Shown here: piece after piece, positions 31,145 to 41,509 of the stretch
Layout: each line of letters opens with the position of its first letter
How positions within the stretch are numbered: the stretch's first letter is position 1
From: Aradus depressus
Taxonomy: Eukaryota; Arthropoda; Insecta; Hemiptera; Aradidae
NCBI GenBank assembly: GCA_963662175.1
Contig: OY759216.1
Location: 38,209,087-38,273,086, forward strand
Direction: 5' to 3'
DNA length: 64,000 nucleotides
The notes under the pieces: generated by a model
Seen by the model: the letters and a program-made list of their open reading frames with translations, nothing else
Database searches by the model: none
What the model was told of the DNA's origin: nothing
Program-made: the position numbers and the translations under genes

Positions 31145-32210
31145 AAGTTTTATAATCGGTCAGAAATTCTATGTTGAGTCTTACCGAAAAAGCATGTTTT
31201 CCGAACCCTGATTGGAAATTTAAAAAAAATTCTGCCCGCATAACATTAATATGTATCGAGACGAAATTGTATCTGTGTATCGAAAATCAGATAAGGACCT
31301 ATTGATTTTCCCCCAAATTAGCCGAAGGTAAGGAGGAGGGTGTTCGATTCAAATACAGTCGAACCTCGATAAGTCGAAAACCTCCAAAACTCGAAAAAAA
31401 AGTTTCGTTCCTTTCCCTTCAAGCCCTAAAACCTCCATTACTCGAAATCTCAACCCTCTATTAGTCGAAATAATCAGTGAGTCCCTACAAGCCTTTTTGG
31501 TACATATTTTCCCTCTATAACTCGAAAAAATAAATTGGACCTCTGTATCTCGAATATAGCAATGTTTTATTTTACAACCTTTACAACTCGATTATTTGAA
31601 ACTTATTACCTTTATAGCTCGAAGAAAAATAAGTTACCGACTTCAAGAATTTGCCGACAATGTACACCATTGTTTCTTACAAAACAATTTAGGAGTATAC
31701 AAAAAAAGGGATTACCAATTATCTAAAGCAAAAAAAAATTACTGACTTTTTTTAATACCTACATATACTACGTATTTTTTATTTAATGATGTTTTGAAAT
31801 AATGTTGATTTATAATAAATATAAATATGTTTGTTACCTCTGTATCTTGAATTTTTATTTATTTCACCTCTCTAACTCAAAATTAGTTAGAATGAATCTT
31901 AACCTCTACAAGTCGAATCAAAATCCGCCTAAATCGAAATCCCCCAGAAGTCGAAAACTCTATAACTCGAATTTTTTGGCGTCTCCCTTGATGTTCGACT
32001 TATAGAGGTTCTACTGTACCTTAATAATTGCTTATGTAATGAATGTATCGACACAAAATTGTATAAGAAGGATACAGAATCACTTATATAAGTTGATATT
32101 TATGATATTGATTTTTAGCCCCAACGGTCGATTGGGTTTTGGAAGGAGAGCGAAAAATTAATTGTTTAATTCATGCTGGGGAAGTAGATTGGCGATGATT
32201 CACCGACGAT
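31145..32210 (+). repeat. Rep-A copy split by a pogo-like element
   Basis: The left part (TATAATCGGTCAGAAATTC to GGGTGTTCGATTCAAA) and the right part (CCTTAATAATTGCTTATG to GATGATTCACCGACG) are consecutive in intact Rep-A copies. Here a 661-bp TIR element (31356-32016) separates them, with TA duplicated. Without it the copy would be about 400 bp. Confidence 0.85.
31356..32016. mobile_element. pogo/Tc1-like non-autonomous TIR element (661 bp)
   Basis: The left end CAGTCGAACCTCGATAAGTC and the reverse complement of the right end, CAGTAGAACCTCTATAAGTC, are inverted copies. TA flanks each side (31354-31355, 32017-32018). CAGT ends at a duplicated TA fit pogo-like members of the Tc1/mariner superfamily. 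The interior holds many short variants of the terminal core (CCTCTATAACTCGAAA), in both halves. No transposase is present; a 63-codon frame at 31535-31726 is chance. Confidence 0.85.
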
Positions 32211-32213
32211 GAT

Positions 32214-32480
32214 TTTTCATACGATATATCACATTTACTTCTGGTGATATTATACCGAATGTAAGTGTGTGTTGTGTGATGTCCGGAAGCATACCGACCT
32301 TGCTACGCCAGACTGCCCTGGTTGGTTCTGTGTTCTCTGTACATCCTGTGAATTATGTAAACCTGTGACACTCCCAACTCCACATCCTTCCTTTCTGTCA
32401 CATCCAATGTTAGACTCCTATTCCGTCCCTTTGGACCTCAATCCTTTGTATAGTCGCTTTCCCTAATAGGTACTCATTAA
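32214..32480. other. No recognisable feature
   Basis: A GC-balanced patch with a 65-codon frame (32269-32466), Cys- and Pro-rich, without an identifiable motif. Confidence 0.3.
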
Positions 32481-32482
32481 AA

Positions 32483-32530
32483 AAGTCGTCGGTGAATCAT
32501 CCACTATGTTCTTAATAATAATAATAATAA
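32483..32530 (-). repeat. Rep-A terminus with TAA microsatellite
   Basis: GTCGTCGGTGAATCATCC is the reversed terminus. It is followed at once by AATAATAATAATAATAA, so only the last 35 bp of Rep-A remain. Confidence 0.6.
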
Positions 32531-32714
32531 CATGTTATACATGCGTAACACTGTTATACGTCAATTCCAGGTCCATTTTTTTTTTTTTTTTTTTTACATT
32601 TTCTGCCCTATTAATTTTTATCAGTAAGGTAGCCCTTCACCCGAAAACCCTTCTTTCATATTCTAATTTTGGTCTTTAAAACACTTCCAATGTTTCTAAA
32701 GATAAAAAAGTAAT

Positions 32715-33640
32715 AAAATAATAGAAAAATACTTCCCATAGAAAAATATCCTGTCTTTTTTAGGAATTTTGAATATCTTGTCTTTTTTCAGAACGTTAGA
32801 AGCTGGCTAGTATTTGCTACAAGACTAAACAGAAAACCTTTTTTTTTTTAAAATTATTATTATTAAATAGGATGCACCTTGTTATAAAAAAAGGAATGGC
32901 GGACATCTTCGGAACAATCTGCACCCATAGGGTCGATCCCAGCCTTCTTACAATACCTGTTTATGTACCCACCAGGAGCCGACGAATCGGCTGAACACTG
33001 GGTAGTCGGTTTCCGTCATCAGTTGCCATAGATCCTGTCCCGTGAATCAACTCCACTCTATCTTGTTCGTACAGCGGACATGTTCTGCAGTCTCGATGCC
33101 ACCGCATGAACAATTCGGGCTGTTCTTTCTCTTAAAATAGAAAAGCTTAGAGTTAAAGTCACCGTGACCTGATAGTATCTGGGACATCCAGTGGTCACTT
33201 ATATGGTTACTGTTTTTTCACGTTATATTCTAAGAGATTAGCTGAAGCCCCTCCTCTTGGTCTTCCGCCACTGGTAGTCAATGGCTGGTTGGGCAGAGTA
33301 GAGAGAGGAACAGTACTGCTCCTAAAGACATGTTGCGTCTGCAGATATATGACGCCATTTCGAGAAACGTTAAAAGCTCTCCATTCTTTGCTGCAAGAAA
33401 AACTGTTGAAAATTCTTTCTAATAGGAAAAAATTCTATCTTTCCAGGAAATTTGAAAAATCCTGATGCCAATTTCCAAAAATGTTAGAAGTTTATCTTGT
33501 ATTCGCTACGTTACTAAAGTGAAAAACTGTATAAAATACATCCTGATAGGAAAATATTTTGCCTTTTTAGAAAATCTTCTGACGCCATTTTCCACCAACT
33601 TTAGAAGCTCTCTGGTATTTTCTGCATGACATCTGAAGTA
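32715..33640 (+). repeat. Minisatellite of about 110-120 bp units, split by a LINE
   Basis: Blocks with GTTAGAAG or GTTAAAAGC, CTCTCTGGTATTTGC-like, and GAAAAATATCCTGTCTTTTT-like motifs recur at 32740-32845, 33355-33420, 33425-33545 and 33545-33635. Each unit also has a TGACGCCATTTTCC-like segment. The R1-like LINE at 32838-33320 interrupts the series. Confidence 0.7.
32838..33320 (-). mobile_element. R1-like LINE, 5'-truncated copy
   Basis: The minus strand reads SDHWMSQILSGHGDFNSKLF, then NSPNCSCGGIETAEHVRC, the same zinc-knuckle block as at 27612-27789. Upstream of it both copies share ACTACCAGTGGCGGAAGACC-like sequence. The poly(A) end corresponds to the T-run at 32839-32850, and the 5' end is truncated near 33320. 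A deletion removes residues just before the last Cys. Confidence 0.8.
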
Positions 33641-34158
33641 CTTAGTTTTGATTCATGATTCCGTTGGTTTGCATCCTAAGAGAGGTATTGACGAGGTCTA
33701 GTTGGTGGCAAGACTCTTGAAGATTTGCAGTCGAGGCGGGAGGTCAGTGACCTCTATTGGTATTTGCCGAGTTGACTCGTCAAAATGAATCACTGCCACC
33801 CTCTCACACTCTCTCTCTCTCACTATTTTTATGGCAAATATAAATTATCTTATATCGTATGGATATTTGTGGACGCCCTCTCCTTGGAACATGTTGTCTT
33901 ATAGTCAACTTTTATGACCAACCATCAAATCATATTTTCTCGTCTTTTTCCATCATCGTTCCCTATCTTTTAGATTATCCATTTAGATGCCTTCAACGTA
34001 CATTGTAAAAGTATATACCTATATTATTATATATAAATATTTATAAGATGGTAAAGTTAGAATCCTCTTACCAATTATATCACCTAAGAAATCCTTTACT
34101 GACTAGGAGGATGTTTTAAACGAACGTTGGTAGTTGCAGCTCTTTCGCCGTAAAAGAG
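33641..34158. other. No gene; short CT-rich microsatellite
   Basis: CACACTCTCTCTCTCTCAC lies near 33805-33825. The remainder is unassigned AT-rich sequence. Confidence 0.4.
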
Positions 34159-34320
34159 TAATCGGTGAATCACCGGTGGTTTACAGTCTGAATTAGTTAA
34201 TAAGTAAACCGCTCTCCCTCTGGAACCAATTTACCGACTGGGTTGAATCATTTCTACGTTGCTTATTGACACATTCATTACATAAGCAGTTATTAGGGTT
34301 TTTGAGTTTAACCCCAAGTT
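34159..34320 (-). repeat. Rep-A 3' fragment, minus strand
   Basis: TAATCGGTGAATCACCGG, CCGCTCTCCCTCTGGAACCA, ATTGACACATTCATTACATA and AGCAGTTATTAGGGTTTTTG are the reversed second module and terminus. Confidence 0.75.
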
Positions 34321-34707
34321 ACACATAGTTTGCATGAAGGGACAGATAAAAAAAAAATAAGAAAAAATTAAATTAAATAAATAATATAAATATAATTAGA
34401 AAAATTAATAATAATAAATAAAATAAACAAAATAAATGTATGTTCAAATGAAATATTAAATTTATCTGCAGTCATCACTCACACTTGAGTATTCTGCATA
34501 GTTAAATTGCATTTACTCCTCGAAGATGTGCTGCGCTCATATTATTGCAAACATCCAAAAATATATACATTATTTTTATTTTGAAACTCAAAAAATGAAA
34601 AAGAGGAACAAAACTCATATATGGTATGTATACAAAATGTATAGATAATGCAAAATATCTACTTTGTAGACGAACTTACCATAACGACAAACTATCTATG
34701 AGGGACA
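34321..34707. other. Very AT-rich, no feature
   Basis: A/T-rich simple sequence, especially 34350-34440. Nothing is supported. Confidence 0.45.
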
Positions 34708-35012
34708 GAGGGCGCACGTAGCTCAGAGGTATGCGAGCTTGCCTTCTGAGCTCAAGGTCGCGGGTTCGAAACCCGGCCGGGGCCCTTAGTTTATTTTATC
34801 TGGGAGGTAAAATAAACTTCAGCACGCCGTCCTTCGGGTGGGACGTTAAGCGATGGTCCCGAGCCTGTACGATGTCAGGTACTCGTTAAAGACCATGTCC
34901 CTAGGTGAATGAAAATTTAGGGTAGGCAAAATTTAAGACTCCCACAGTAGAGTCGGACTCATGTCCACCAGAGTGACGAAAGAGCGCTCTGGTAGTAGGC
35001 GATATGACCCCA
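34708..35012 (+). mobile_element. SINE-1, near full length, intact B box
   Basis: GGGCGCACGTAGCTCAGAGG begins the head, and the B box GGGTTCGAAACCC is perfect. The body follows in order (CGGGTGGGACGTTAAG, AGGTACTCGTTAAAGACC, GAGCGCTCTGGTAGTAGG). It stops at GATATGACCCCATAGAG, before the CCTAA tail. Confidence 0.9.
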
Positions 35013-35424
35013 TAGAGTGCCATGTCTGAAGTAGTTTTGTCTACTAGGTAACTTTTCACTTATTGGGACAATCTAAGGCAAACGGGCGGGCAGAGTAGTT
35101 TCTGAACACATTCTACAAATATCCCAGGATTCTCCTGCTGCAAAACTGTTTTTTAAAGACTACAGAAGATGCGAGTTCTAACTAACACCGTACTACTTTT
35201 TGTCATCAATTGGTGCTTAATATGGCGTGCTGCAAATCTTTTTAGGGCTCCATAGGTTGAATAATGTAAGACGAAACTTTTATAATTGTTTTATTTATTT
35301 TAGTACTTTTTCTTTATTGGTAGTTGGTGGACTTACTTATTAAATATATAACCAAGAGGTTTCAGTCCAGCAATATATTTTATTTATGTACATCATAACT
35401 AGTTTCAGAAATCAACAGCCATCA
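35013..35424. other. No recognisable feature
   Basis: Unassigned sequence; no open frame of note. Confidence 0.4.
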
Positions 35425-35490
35425 GAGGGCGCCGGTAGCTCAGAGGTCCTCGAGCCTTTACGATGTCAGGTACTCGTTAAAGTGAATAAA
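35425..35490 (+). mobile_element. SINE-1 with large internal deletion
   Basis: GAGGGCGCCGGTAGCTCAGA joins directly to CGAGCCTTTACGATGTCAGG and TACTCGTTAAAGTGAATAAA. The B box and core are deleted. Confidence 0.75.
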
Positions 35491-35921
35491 TGATAGATAG
35501 ATAAACATGTATTGCACTAAAGATAACAACCTTTATGGCAATGAGTGTGTTGTTTTTTTACAAAATACATATTCTTATAGTTATATAAAATAAAATAAAA
35601 GAAAAAATATATATAGGTATATAGAGTTGTAACAAATAAGCAATATCGTAACTAAATAAAAATATATATAGGTATATAGAATTGTAACAAATAAGCAATA
35701 TCGTAACTAAATAAAAATATATAAATAATATTAAAATAATAAATATGGACATGCTCTTTAATATAAATAGTCAAAGCAACCAGGATAAAAAAAAAAATCC
35801 AAAAATTATATAAAACAAAATATGACTCCTGTTAAGGGAAAATAGAAAAATTGTTGAAAAAAATATATATCTATCTTATAAGCAACAAATACAATTATAT
35901 TATTCTTAATTTTCACTCCCT
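35491..35921. other. AT-rich with a 55-56 bp tandem duplication
   Basis: AAAAATATATATAGGTATAT followed by AGAGTTGTAACAAATAAGCA and ATATCGTAACTAAATAAA occurs at 35603 and again at 35659 (AGAATTGTAACAAATAAGCA). This is a recent two-copy duplication. Confidence 0.6.
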
Positions 35922-36010
35922 TAGTAGAGTCGGACTCATGTTCACCACAGTGAAGAAAGAGCGCTCTGGTAGTAGGCGATATGAGTTAAACGCCGGGCAT
36001 AAGTCACATT
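35922..36010 (+). mobile_element. SINE-1 3' fragment
   Basis: GTAGAGTCGGACTCATGTTC, AAGAGCGCTCTGGTAGTAGG and CGCCGGGCATAAGTCAC are the last part of the body. Confidence 0.75.
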
Positions 36011-36784
36011 AACAGTCAGAAATATTTTTTTATTTTTTGGAATCAGGAGGTCGGAAAACTTCTTATGGAATTTCCGTTGTGATATGTTTGTGCCGAACTT
36101 TCAGGGTTTTGTGAATATAACAATGACAAAACTGCAGCTGTGAAATGTAGGACTATAATCTTCGCAAGCAATCAATTTTTACGTTCAATCCACCGATTAC
36201 AAAGTGGTTCATTGTCTGTTACCCCATTGCCTGTTAGTTAGTGTCTTATAAAAATCAGATCGTAAAATGGGAAACCTATCGTGTATTTAATGTTTCCAAT
36301 TTTTTTTCCTTTTGTTCTTTTCAATTACAGAGAAACGATTGCAATCAATCCTTCCTGCTTTTACATTTTAATAAGACATTAATGCGGTAGTTATTGCGTA
36401 AAGATCTCTATAAAATGTGGCCTTTCATAATTAATTGTTTTGTCCTATAACTGTAGGCTTGACCTATAATGTGTAAACGTATTTTCAGTTATATAACGTT
36501 GTTATTTTCTGAATTTTACGCCGAATCAACGACGGTCTGTCTATGACCTGCCTTTCTACAAGTCTCTCTGTCGTATTCTCCCTTGTTTAGAGACAGAAAT
36601 ATAAATGTTAATACTTTTCTAAGTCGTCGAACATCAAACTTACTAAGCCTTCCAAAGTCCTCCGAACAATTTTCGTTGCTCCCTACTACGTATCTAACCG
36701 TATCTTCCACAATGATCTCAAAGTTCCCTTTTACCTAAATTAAATCCCGCTCTTCCTGAGGTTGATTGAAATGGCGCTTGCCGA
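36011..36784. other. No recognisable gene
   Basis: A 64-codon minus-strand frame (36516-36710) reads FGRLSKFDVRRLRKVLTF, basic but not recognised. No splice context is supported. Confidence 0.35.
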
Positions 36785-36915
36785 GAGACCTGCTGATATA
36801 TAGTAGTGACCAATTCAACCTTGGTCTTCCTCCGCTGCTGGTCTGTGATAGGCAGAGCAAGATGGTGGGGAGACCACCTTGGCAGTTAGTGGAATGTCGA
36901 CGGCGAGGTGGTTAC
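36785..36915 (-). mobile_element. R1-like LINE fragment
   Basis: CTTGGTCTTCCTCCGCTGCT followed by GGTCTGTGATAGGCAGAGCA matches, with changes, TCTTGGTCTTCCGCCACTGG and GGTTGGGCAGAG at 33257-33298, which lies upstream of the zinc-knuckle block in that family. Only this piece remains. Confidence 0.45.
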
Positions 36916-37324
36916 CGAGGGTCCTCGAGCTTGTTCGTTATTATCTGTACATTATATTTTTTTATTTTAATATTATTTTACGCGCTAATCCTTACGACCC
37001 AAAGTACCACAATATCCACCTGATCTATAGCGGAATTTCTTTTTGTTTTAAATTTTAATTCGTTTTTTATTAATTTTTATTACTATAATTTATTTCTTCT
37101 CTATTGATGACATAGTAAATTTGTTGACAGTGTGAGAAACGATAAATAGAAAACAATTTTAGTAGCATTGTTATATTTATTTGTTTTTTAGACTTTTATA
37201 TATTCTTTCTTTTTAATGTTGAAGAATTTAAATATCAGACCAAACCCCATGCCTAAAAGATGTATTTCTTAATGGCCAAATAAGAAATTGAATTGTATTT
37301 ATTTGTAGTAGAAAATCTGGAGGA

Positions 37325-38105
37325 AGGAATGACAAGGGGAAGAGGATGGAGCAGTTGGCATTTAACGAAAGTCATAATAGATCTCTCAAAAAACCGCGAA
37401 GGGAAGAGAGGAAGAGGATCGAGCAGTTGGCATTTAACGAAAGTCATAATAGATCTTTCAAAAAAACCGCGAAGGTAGGAGGGAGGAGAGGAAGAAGATG
37501 GAACAGTTGGCATTTAATGAAAGTCATAATAGATCTCTCATAAAACCGCGAAGGGAAGAGAGGAAGAGGATGGAGCAGTTGGCATTTAACGAAAGTCATA
37601 ATAGATCTCTCAAAAAACCGCGAAGGTAGGAGGGAGGAGAGGAAGAGGATGGAGCAGTTGGCATTTAACGAGTCATAATAGATCTTTCAAAAAACCGGGA
37701 AGGTAGGAGGGAGGAGGAAGAGGATGGAGCAGTTGGCATTTAACGAAAGTCATAATAGATCTTTCAAAAAAACCGCGAAGGTAGGAGGGAGGAGAGGAAG
37801 AAGATGGAACAGTTGGCATTTAATGAAAGTCATAATAGATCTCTCAAAAAACCACGAAGGTAGGAGGGAGGAGAGAAAGAGGATGGAGCAGTTGGCATTT
37901 AACGAAAGTCATAATAGATCTCTCAAAAAACCGCGAAGGTAGGAGGGAGGAGAGGAACAAGATGGAGCAGTTGGCATTTAACGAAAGTCATATTAGATAT
38001 CTCAAAAAACTGCGAAGGGAGGAGAGGAAGAGGATCGAGCATTTGGCATTTAACGAAAATCATAATAGATATCTCAAAAAACCTCGAAGGTAGGAGAGAT
38101 AAGAG
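37325..38105 (+). repeat. Minisatellite, 10 units of 72-80 bp
   Basis: GCAGTTGGCATTTAACGAAA recurs with the CAG (or its variant) at 37352, 37424, 37504, 37576, 37655, 37730, 37810, 37889, 37968 and 38040. The spacings are 72, 80, 72, 79, 75, 80, 79, 79 and 72. Long and short units differ by a GTAGGAGG insertion after CCGCGAAG. Open frames on both strands (MEQLAFNESHNRSLKK and similar) come from the repeat. Periods that are not multiples of three break any common frame. Confidence 0.97.
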
Positions 38106-38847
38106 AAAGATAGAAAGAAATTTATAAAACCTTATGTGTCGCAAAACTGTGCTGAAGGCTTTGAAATGGAATGGCTGTTGTCTGTGGTCTGTGGTGCCAC
38201 GCCTTGACATATGACCAGGGTGGCTGTTGACCTCTCTCCCTAGCCACTCCTAACACAACACTCATTAACTTAAGCCCCTCCTTACAATGCATCCCGGTAA
38301 CAAATTACGTTAAGACCCCTTTGTTTTGTTTATTTTTTACTCACTATTATTATTCGATTATTGGGCAGACAAGTGATGGATCGTTCCCTGCCTTCAATGA
38401 TTGCTTTTCTTTGTCCTCGTCCACTTCATGTCTTTGATCATCCTCCCACAGTTCACATTTTATCTTTTTTTTCCCGCTTCCTCTGTCTTATTATGTCCTG
38501 AATTAAATTAATCAAAGGGGTCCGTTATTGTCCACATTGCATTTGAACCGCTTTCTCTCTTAGGTTCATCGTATAATTAAACCTCAGGGCACTTTAAGAG
38601 GACAACACTTACTACTCCGTATCAAAAAGAGAAAGTCTCTTGGAATCGCGAAATTTCGCAAATCCAAGCCCTGCAAGACTCTTTTCTCTCAGGGTTATAA
38701 AGGTACTCAGGATGGTAAGGCTCTCTTGTTGCACTCTTACGGCTCAACTAAATTGTTATATTTAAAAATATATATTTTTATATATTTAAAAATATAATAT
38801 ATTATTAATAACATATTATGTTATTAATAAAGATATAATAATAATTG
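38106..38847. other. No recognisable gene
   Basis: Unassigned; an ATATATTTAAAAATATA-rich palindromic AT stretch is at 38758-38830, just before a SINE-1 insertion. Confidence 0.4.
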
Positions 38848-39184
38848 AAGGGGCGCCGGTAGCTCAGTGGTATGCTTGCTTGACTTCTGAGCTGAAGAAC
38901 GTGGGTTCGAAACCCGACCGAGGCCCTTAGTTTATTTTATCTGGGAGGTAAAATAAACTTAAGCACGCCGTCCTTCGGATGGGACGTTAAGCGATGGTCC
39001 CGAGCCTGTGCGATGTCAGATGACTCCTACCCTAGGTGAATAAAAATTTAGGGTAGGCAAAATTTAGGACTCCCACAGTAGAGTAGGGCTCATGTCCACC
39101 AGAGTGACGAAAGAGCGCTCTGGTAGTAGGCGAAATGACCTCGTAGTTAAAGCCCGGGCATGAGTCATAAAACCTAACCTAACC
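38848..39184 (+). mobile_element. SINE-1, full length, with 12-bp target duplication
   Basis: TAATAATAATTG flanks the element at 38836-38847 and 39185-39196. Head (GGTAGCTCAGTGGTA, GGGTTCGAAACCC), core (CGGATGGGACGTTAAG), 3' half and tail CCTAACCTAACC are all present. About 10 bp are missing after GATGTCAG. One of the three best copies in the window. Confidence 0.95.
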
Positions 39185-39199
39185 TAATAATAATTGTGT

Positions 39200-39310
39200 T
39201 GTGGGACGAGATTTCTCATAGAAATAAAAGACGTTGTCTTCCCACTGTTGTATTTTCAACCAGAAACGGTTTTCAACGCAACTGCGTCATCGTCAGTGGC
39301 ACCTTTTTGA
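39200..39310. repeat. Rep-D copy 2
   Basis: Matches 24215-24400 in order: GAGATTTCTCATAGAAATAA, GACGTTGTCTTCCCACTGTT, then CAACTGCGTCATCGTCAGTG. The minus strand contains CTGACGATGACGCAGTTGCG and then TTGAAAAC. Confidence 0.55.
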
Positions 39311-39544
39311 ATACATATACAATATAAATATGGAATAGTAAATAAAACATCATGGTACAGAGTAACAAAAAATAAAATAAAACTGGCTTACCCCACCCGT
39401 AAAGTGTGAAGTTATTGAAACATTGACTAATAGCTAGCTCACAGGGGAGGGGATACGATATTTATTCACTCATTCTTTATACATGCAAATGAATAAATAA
39501 ATAGTTGAACATTCATTCGAAAATATATATTCCACACTGTATGT

Positions 39545-39605
39545 ACTCAAGGTTTTTTTACCTCCTAGATAAAAAAACATAAGTTTCAAACCTGCGATTT
39601 GAGCA
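39545..39605 (-). mobile_element. SINE-1 small fragment
   Basis: AGGTTTTTTTACCTCCTAGA, then GTTTCAAACCTGCGATTTGA, corresponds to the linker and B-box region in reverse. Confidence 0.5.
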
Positions 39606-40316
39606 TAGTAGACTAGGGGAACTGACACCATTTCTACGTCATTCATCGACAGTGTATTCACGACGTTGCAGGGCGGATTGCAGGTAATTTTTCATAACCT
39701 GACACAGATAACCTCAACATGAGTTTTTTTTTTATTGTTTTAAATTAATTTTGATATATTGCATTTTGACAAATTTATATGAATTTTTTTGTATAATTTG
39801 TGTTAAAAAATGTGTAATTTTTGTTGTAGTTTTTTTGGATGGTTTTATTTAAAAAATAACATTGTAACTAAATGTTAAGCTACCTTATTTATAAAATGTC
39901 ATCTTTTATTACCCTAAAATTCAAATTTGAAATTGCTGTTGCGTTTTTTTTACTGTCAACTATAAACCATATTAGGGATTGGTGCTATGCGTGTTTCAAC
40001 TGTACAAGTTCTCCGAAGCGGCTATCTTGTGATAGCCATCATACTCAGTCTGGATACGGAGCTAGTTGGTTTGTTTTAGTATTGTTATGTTCTATCTAGA
40101 TACTAGGGGAAGGCCAATCAATGCCATTAAGCCGACTGTAGTCCGACCAAGTTTGATTTAAGTGAACTGATGTTGGATTATTTGCTCTATCTCTGTTTCA
40201 TCTATGTTATTTGTGTTTCTTCTTAGCTGGTATGCGGTTTATGCTCTAAAGCAAAGAGCTGTTATATCCTATCCTTATTTATTCAGTTATCCTTAGTTTC
40301 TCTAAATTAAAAAAAA
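39606..40316. other. No recognisable gene
   Basis: AT-rich, with a T-rich stretch 39724-39860. A 75-codon frame (39872-40099) shows no recognised motif. Confidence 0.4.
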
Positions 40317-40397
40317 GTCGTCGGTGAATCACCGGCAATATACTTCCCCAGCACGAATTAATCAACTACGTTACCGCGCTCCTTCCAAAACCAAATA

Positions 40398-41115
40398 CAG
40401 TGGAATCTCGATATTTCGTATCCCGATTATTCGTGTTTCCGGCTAATTCGTACAAATTTGCCAATCCCCAGAGAAAATCCCGATATGTGGTATAAAAACA
40501 ATGCATTTCGGACCCCTCGGTAATTCGTATTATTTTTATGCTTGAGGTCACTTAAAACGTCTTATAATTCGTATTTTCAGCTTAAAAACCTCGTTAATTC
40601 GTACTGTTTCAAGAGGGGGAGAGAGGACAGTGGGAGACCAGAGAGCAGAATGAGTGCGAGATAAATGTTTTCTATGAAATCACGTGATTCCTACAGATCC
40701 AAAGGGGAGAGCGAATGAGAGAGACATGTTTTCTATGAAATCTCATATTATCTCATGTAATTCATACTCTTTTCACTGAAAGGAAATGAGGAGTGGGGGA
40801 AAGTTTTAGCAATTTTATTTATCTTTTCTAACATTTTTTCGAACAAATGTTTGATTGGTGTTTATTTAATCTAGAACATAAGTATGATATACATATTTTT
40901 TATTGCAGGTATTGTTTATTGTATAGTTTAGTATAAAACAGTGTTTATTGCATAGTTTTTATTCTTACCACATTGTACAAACTTCTTAATACATACATGT
41001 TTGCATTAATACGTTTTTTAATTTTTTTTATTTTGTACTCCCGATAGTTGGTAATCCCGATAATTCGTAGCAAACCTTCAGTCCCTTGACCATACGAATT
41101 ATCGGGATTCTACTG
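40398..41115. mobile_element. pogo/Tc1-like non-autonomous TIR element (718 bp)
   Basis: Left CAGTGGAATCTCGATATTTC and right (reverse complement) CAGTAGAATCCCGATAATTC are inverted ends. TA flanks both (40396-40397, 41116-41117). The interior repeats the terminal core as TAATTCGTA near both ends. It is related in design but not in detail to the element at 31356-32016. No transposase ORF remains; the interior has a purine-rich GAGAGCGAATGAGAGAGAC stretch near 40706. Confidence 0.85.
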
Positions 41116-41144
41116 TATACCATTTGGGCTAAAAATCATTTCAA

Positions 41145-41248
41145 TTTAGGGTAGGCAAAATTTAGGACTCCCATAGAAGAGTCGGGCTCATGTCCACCAG
41201 AGCGCTCTGGTAGTACGCCATATGACCTCGTAGTGAAAGCCCTAATAT
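41145..41248 (+). mobile_element. SINE-1 3' fragment inside Rep-A
   Basis: TTTAGGGTAGGCAAAATTTA, GGACTCCCATAGAAGAGTCG, AGAGCGCTCTGGTAGTACGC and GACCTCGTAGTGAAAGCCC. About 10 bp of the CCAGAGTGACGAAAG block are missing. Confidence 0.75.
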
Positions 41249-41310
41249 ATAACTAATAGGGTTCTGGATACACATGTAAAATTTCGTTTCGATACATTCA
41301 TGCCATCGTC

Positions 41311-41509
41311 ATCAGCACAAAGTTCGAAAGATGAATTTAAGTTTGCTAGGTTGTCATATTTATACAATGTTCATAGCTAAACATAACGGGTAGTCCTTAT
41401 CATAACTTTTACAAATAGTTGAGTTGTCAATAATATAATAAAATAAAGAAAATATAATACATTTTAAGAAATTAATAAAAAAAAACCTAATGTTTGTCTA
41501 TAGTAGAAT
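41311..41509. other. Unassigned AT-rich sequence
   Basis: Begins with GCCATCGTCATCAGCACAAA, whose reverse complement contains CTGATGACGATGGC. No other feature. Confidence 0.35.

Larger units (their letters stand above)
40317..41310 (-). repeat. Rep-A copy interrupted by a pogo-like element and a SINE fragment
   Basis: Reversed Rep-A begins GTCGTCGGTGAATCACCGGC and GTACTTCCCC-like (ATACTTCCCCAGCACG), reaches TCCTTCCAAAACCAAA, then a 718-bp TIR element intervenes. It resumes at CCATTTGGGCTAAAAATCAT, is interrupted again by a SINE-1 piece (41145-41248), and resumes at GGGTTCTGGATACACATGTA, AAATTTCGTTTCGATACATT. Three families are nested here. Confidence 0.8.

Noticed and set aside
32269..32466. 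65-codon Cys/Pro-rich small protein
   Set aside because: There is no family match, no signal structure or splice support, and it is short enough to be chance.
37253..38210. Proteins with NESHNRSLKK-type repeats on both strands
   Set aside because: Units of 72, 75, 79 and 80 bp do not keep one frame, and both strands show equivalent open frames, as expected of a minisatellite.
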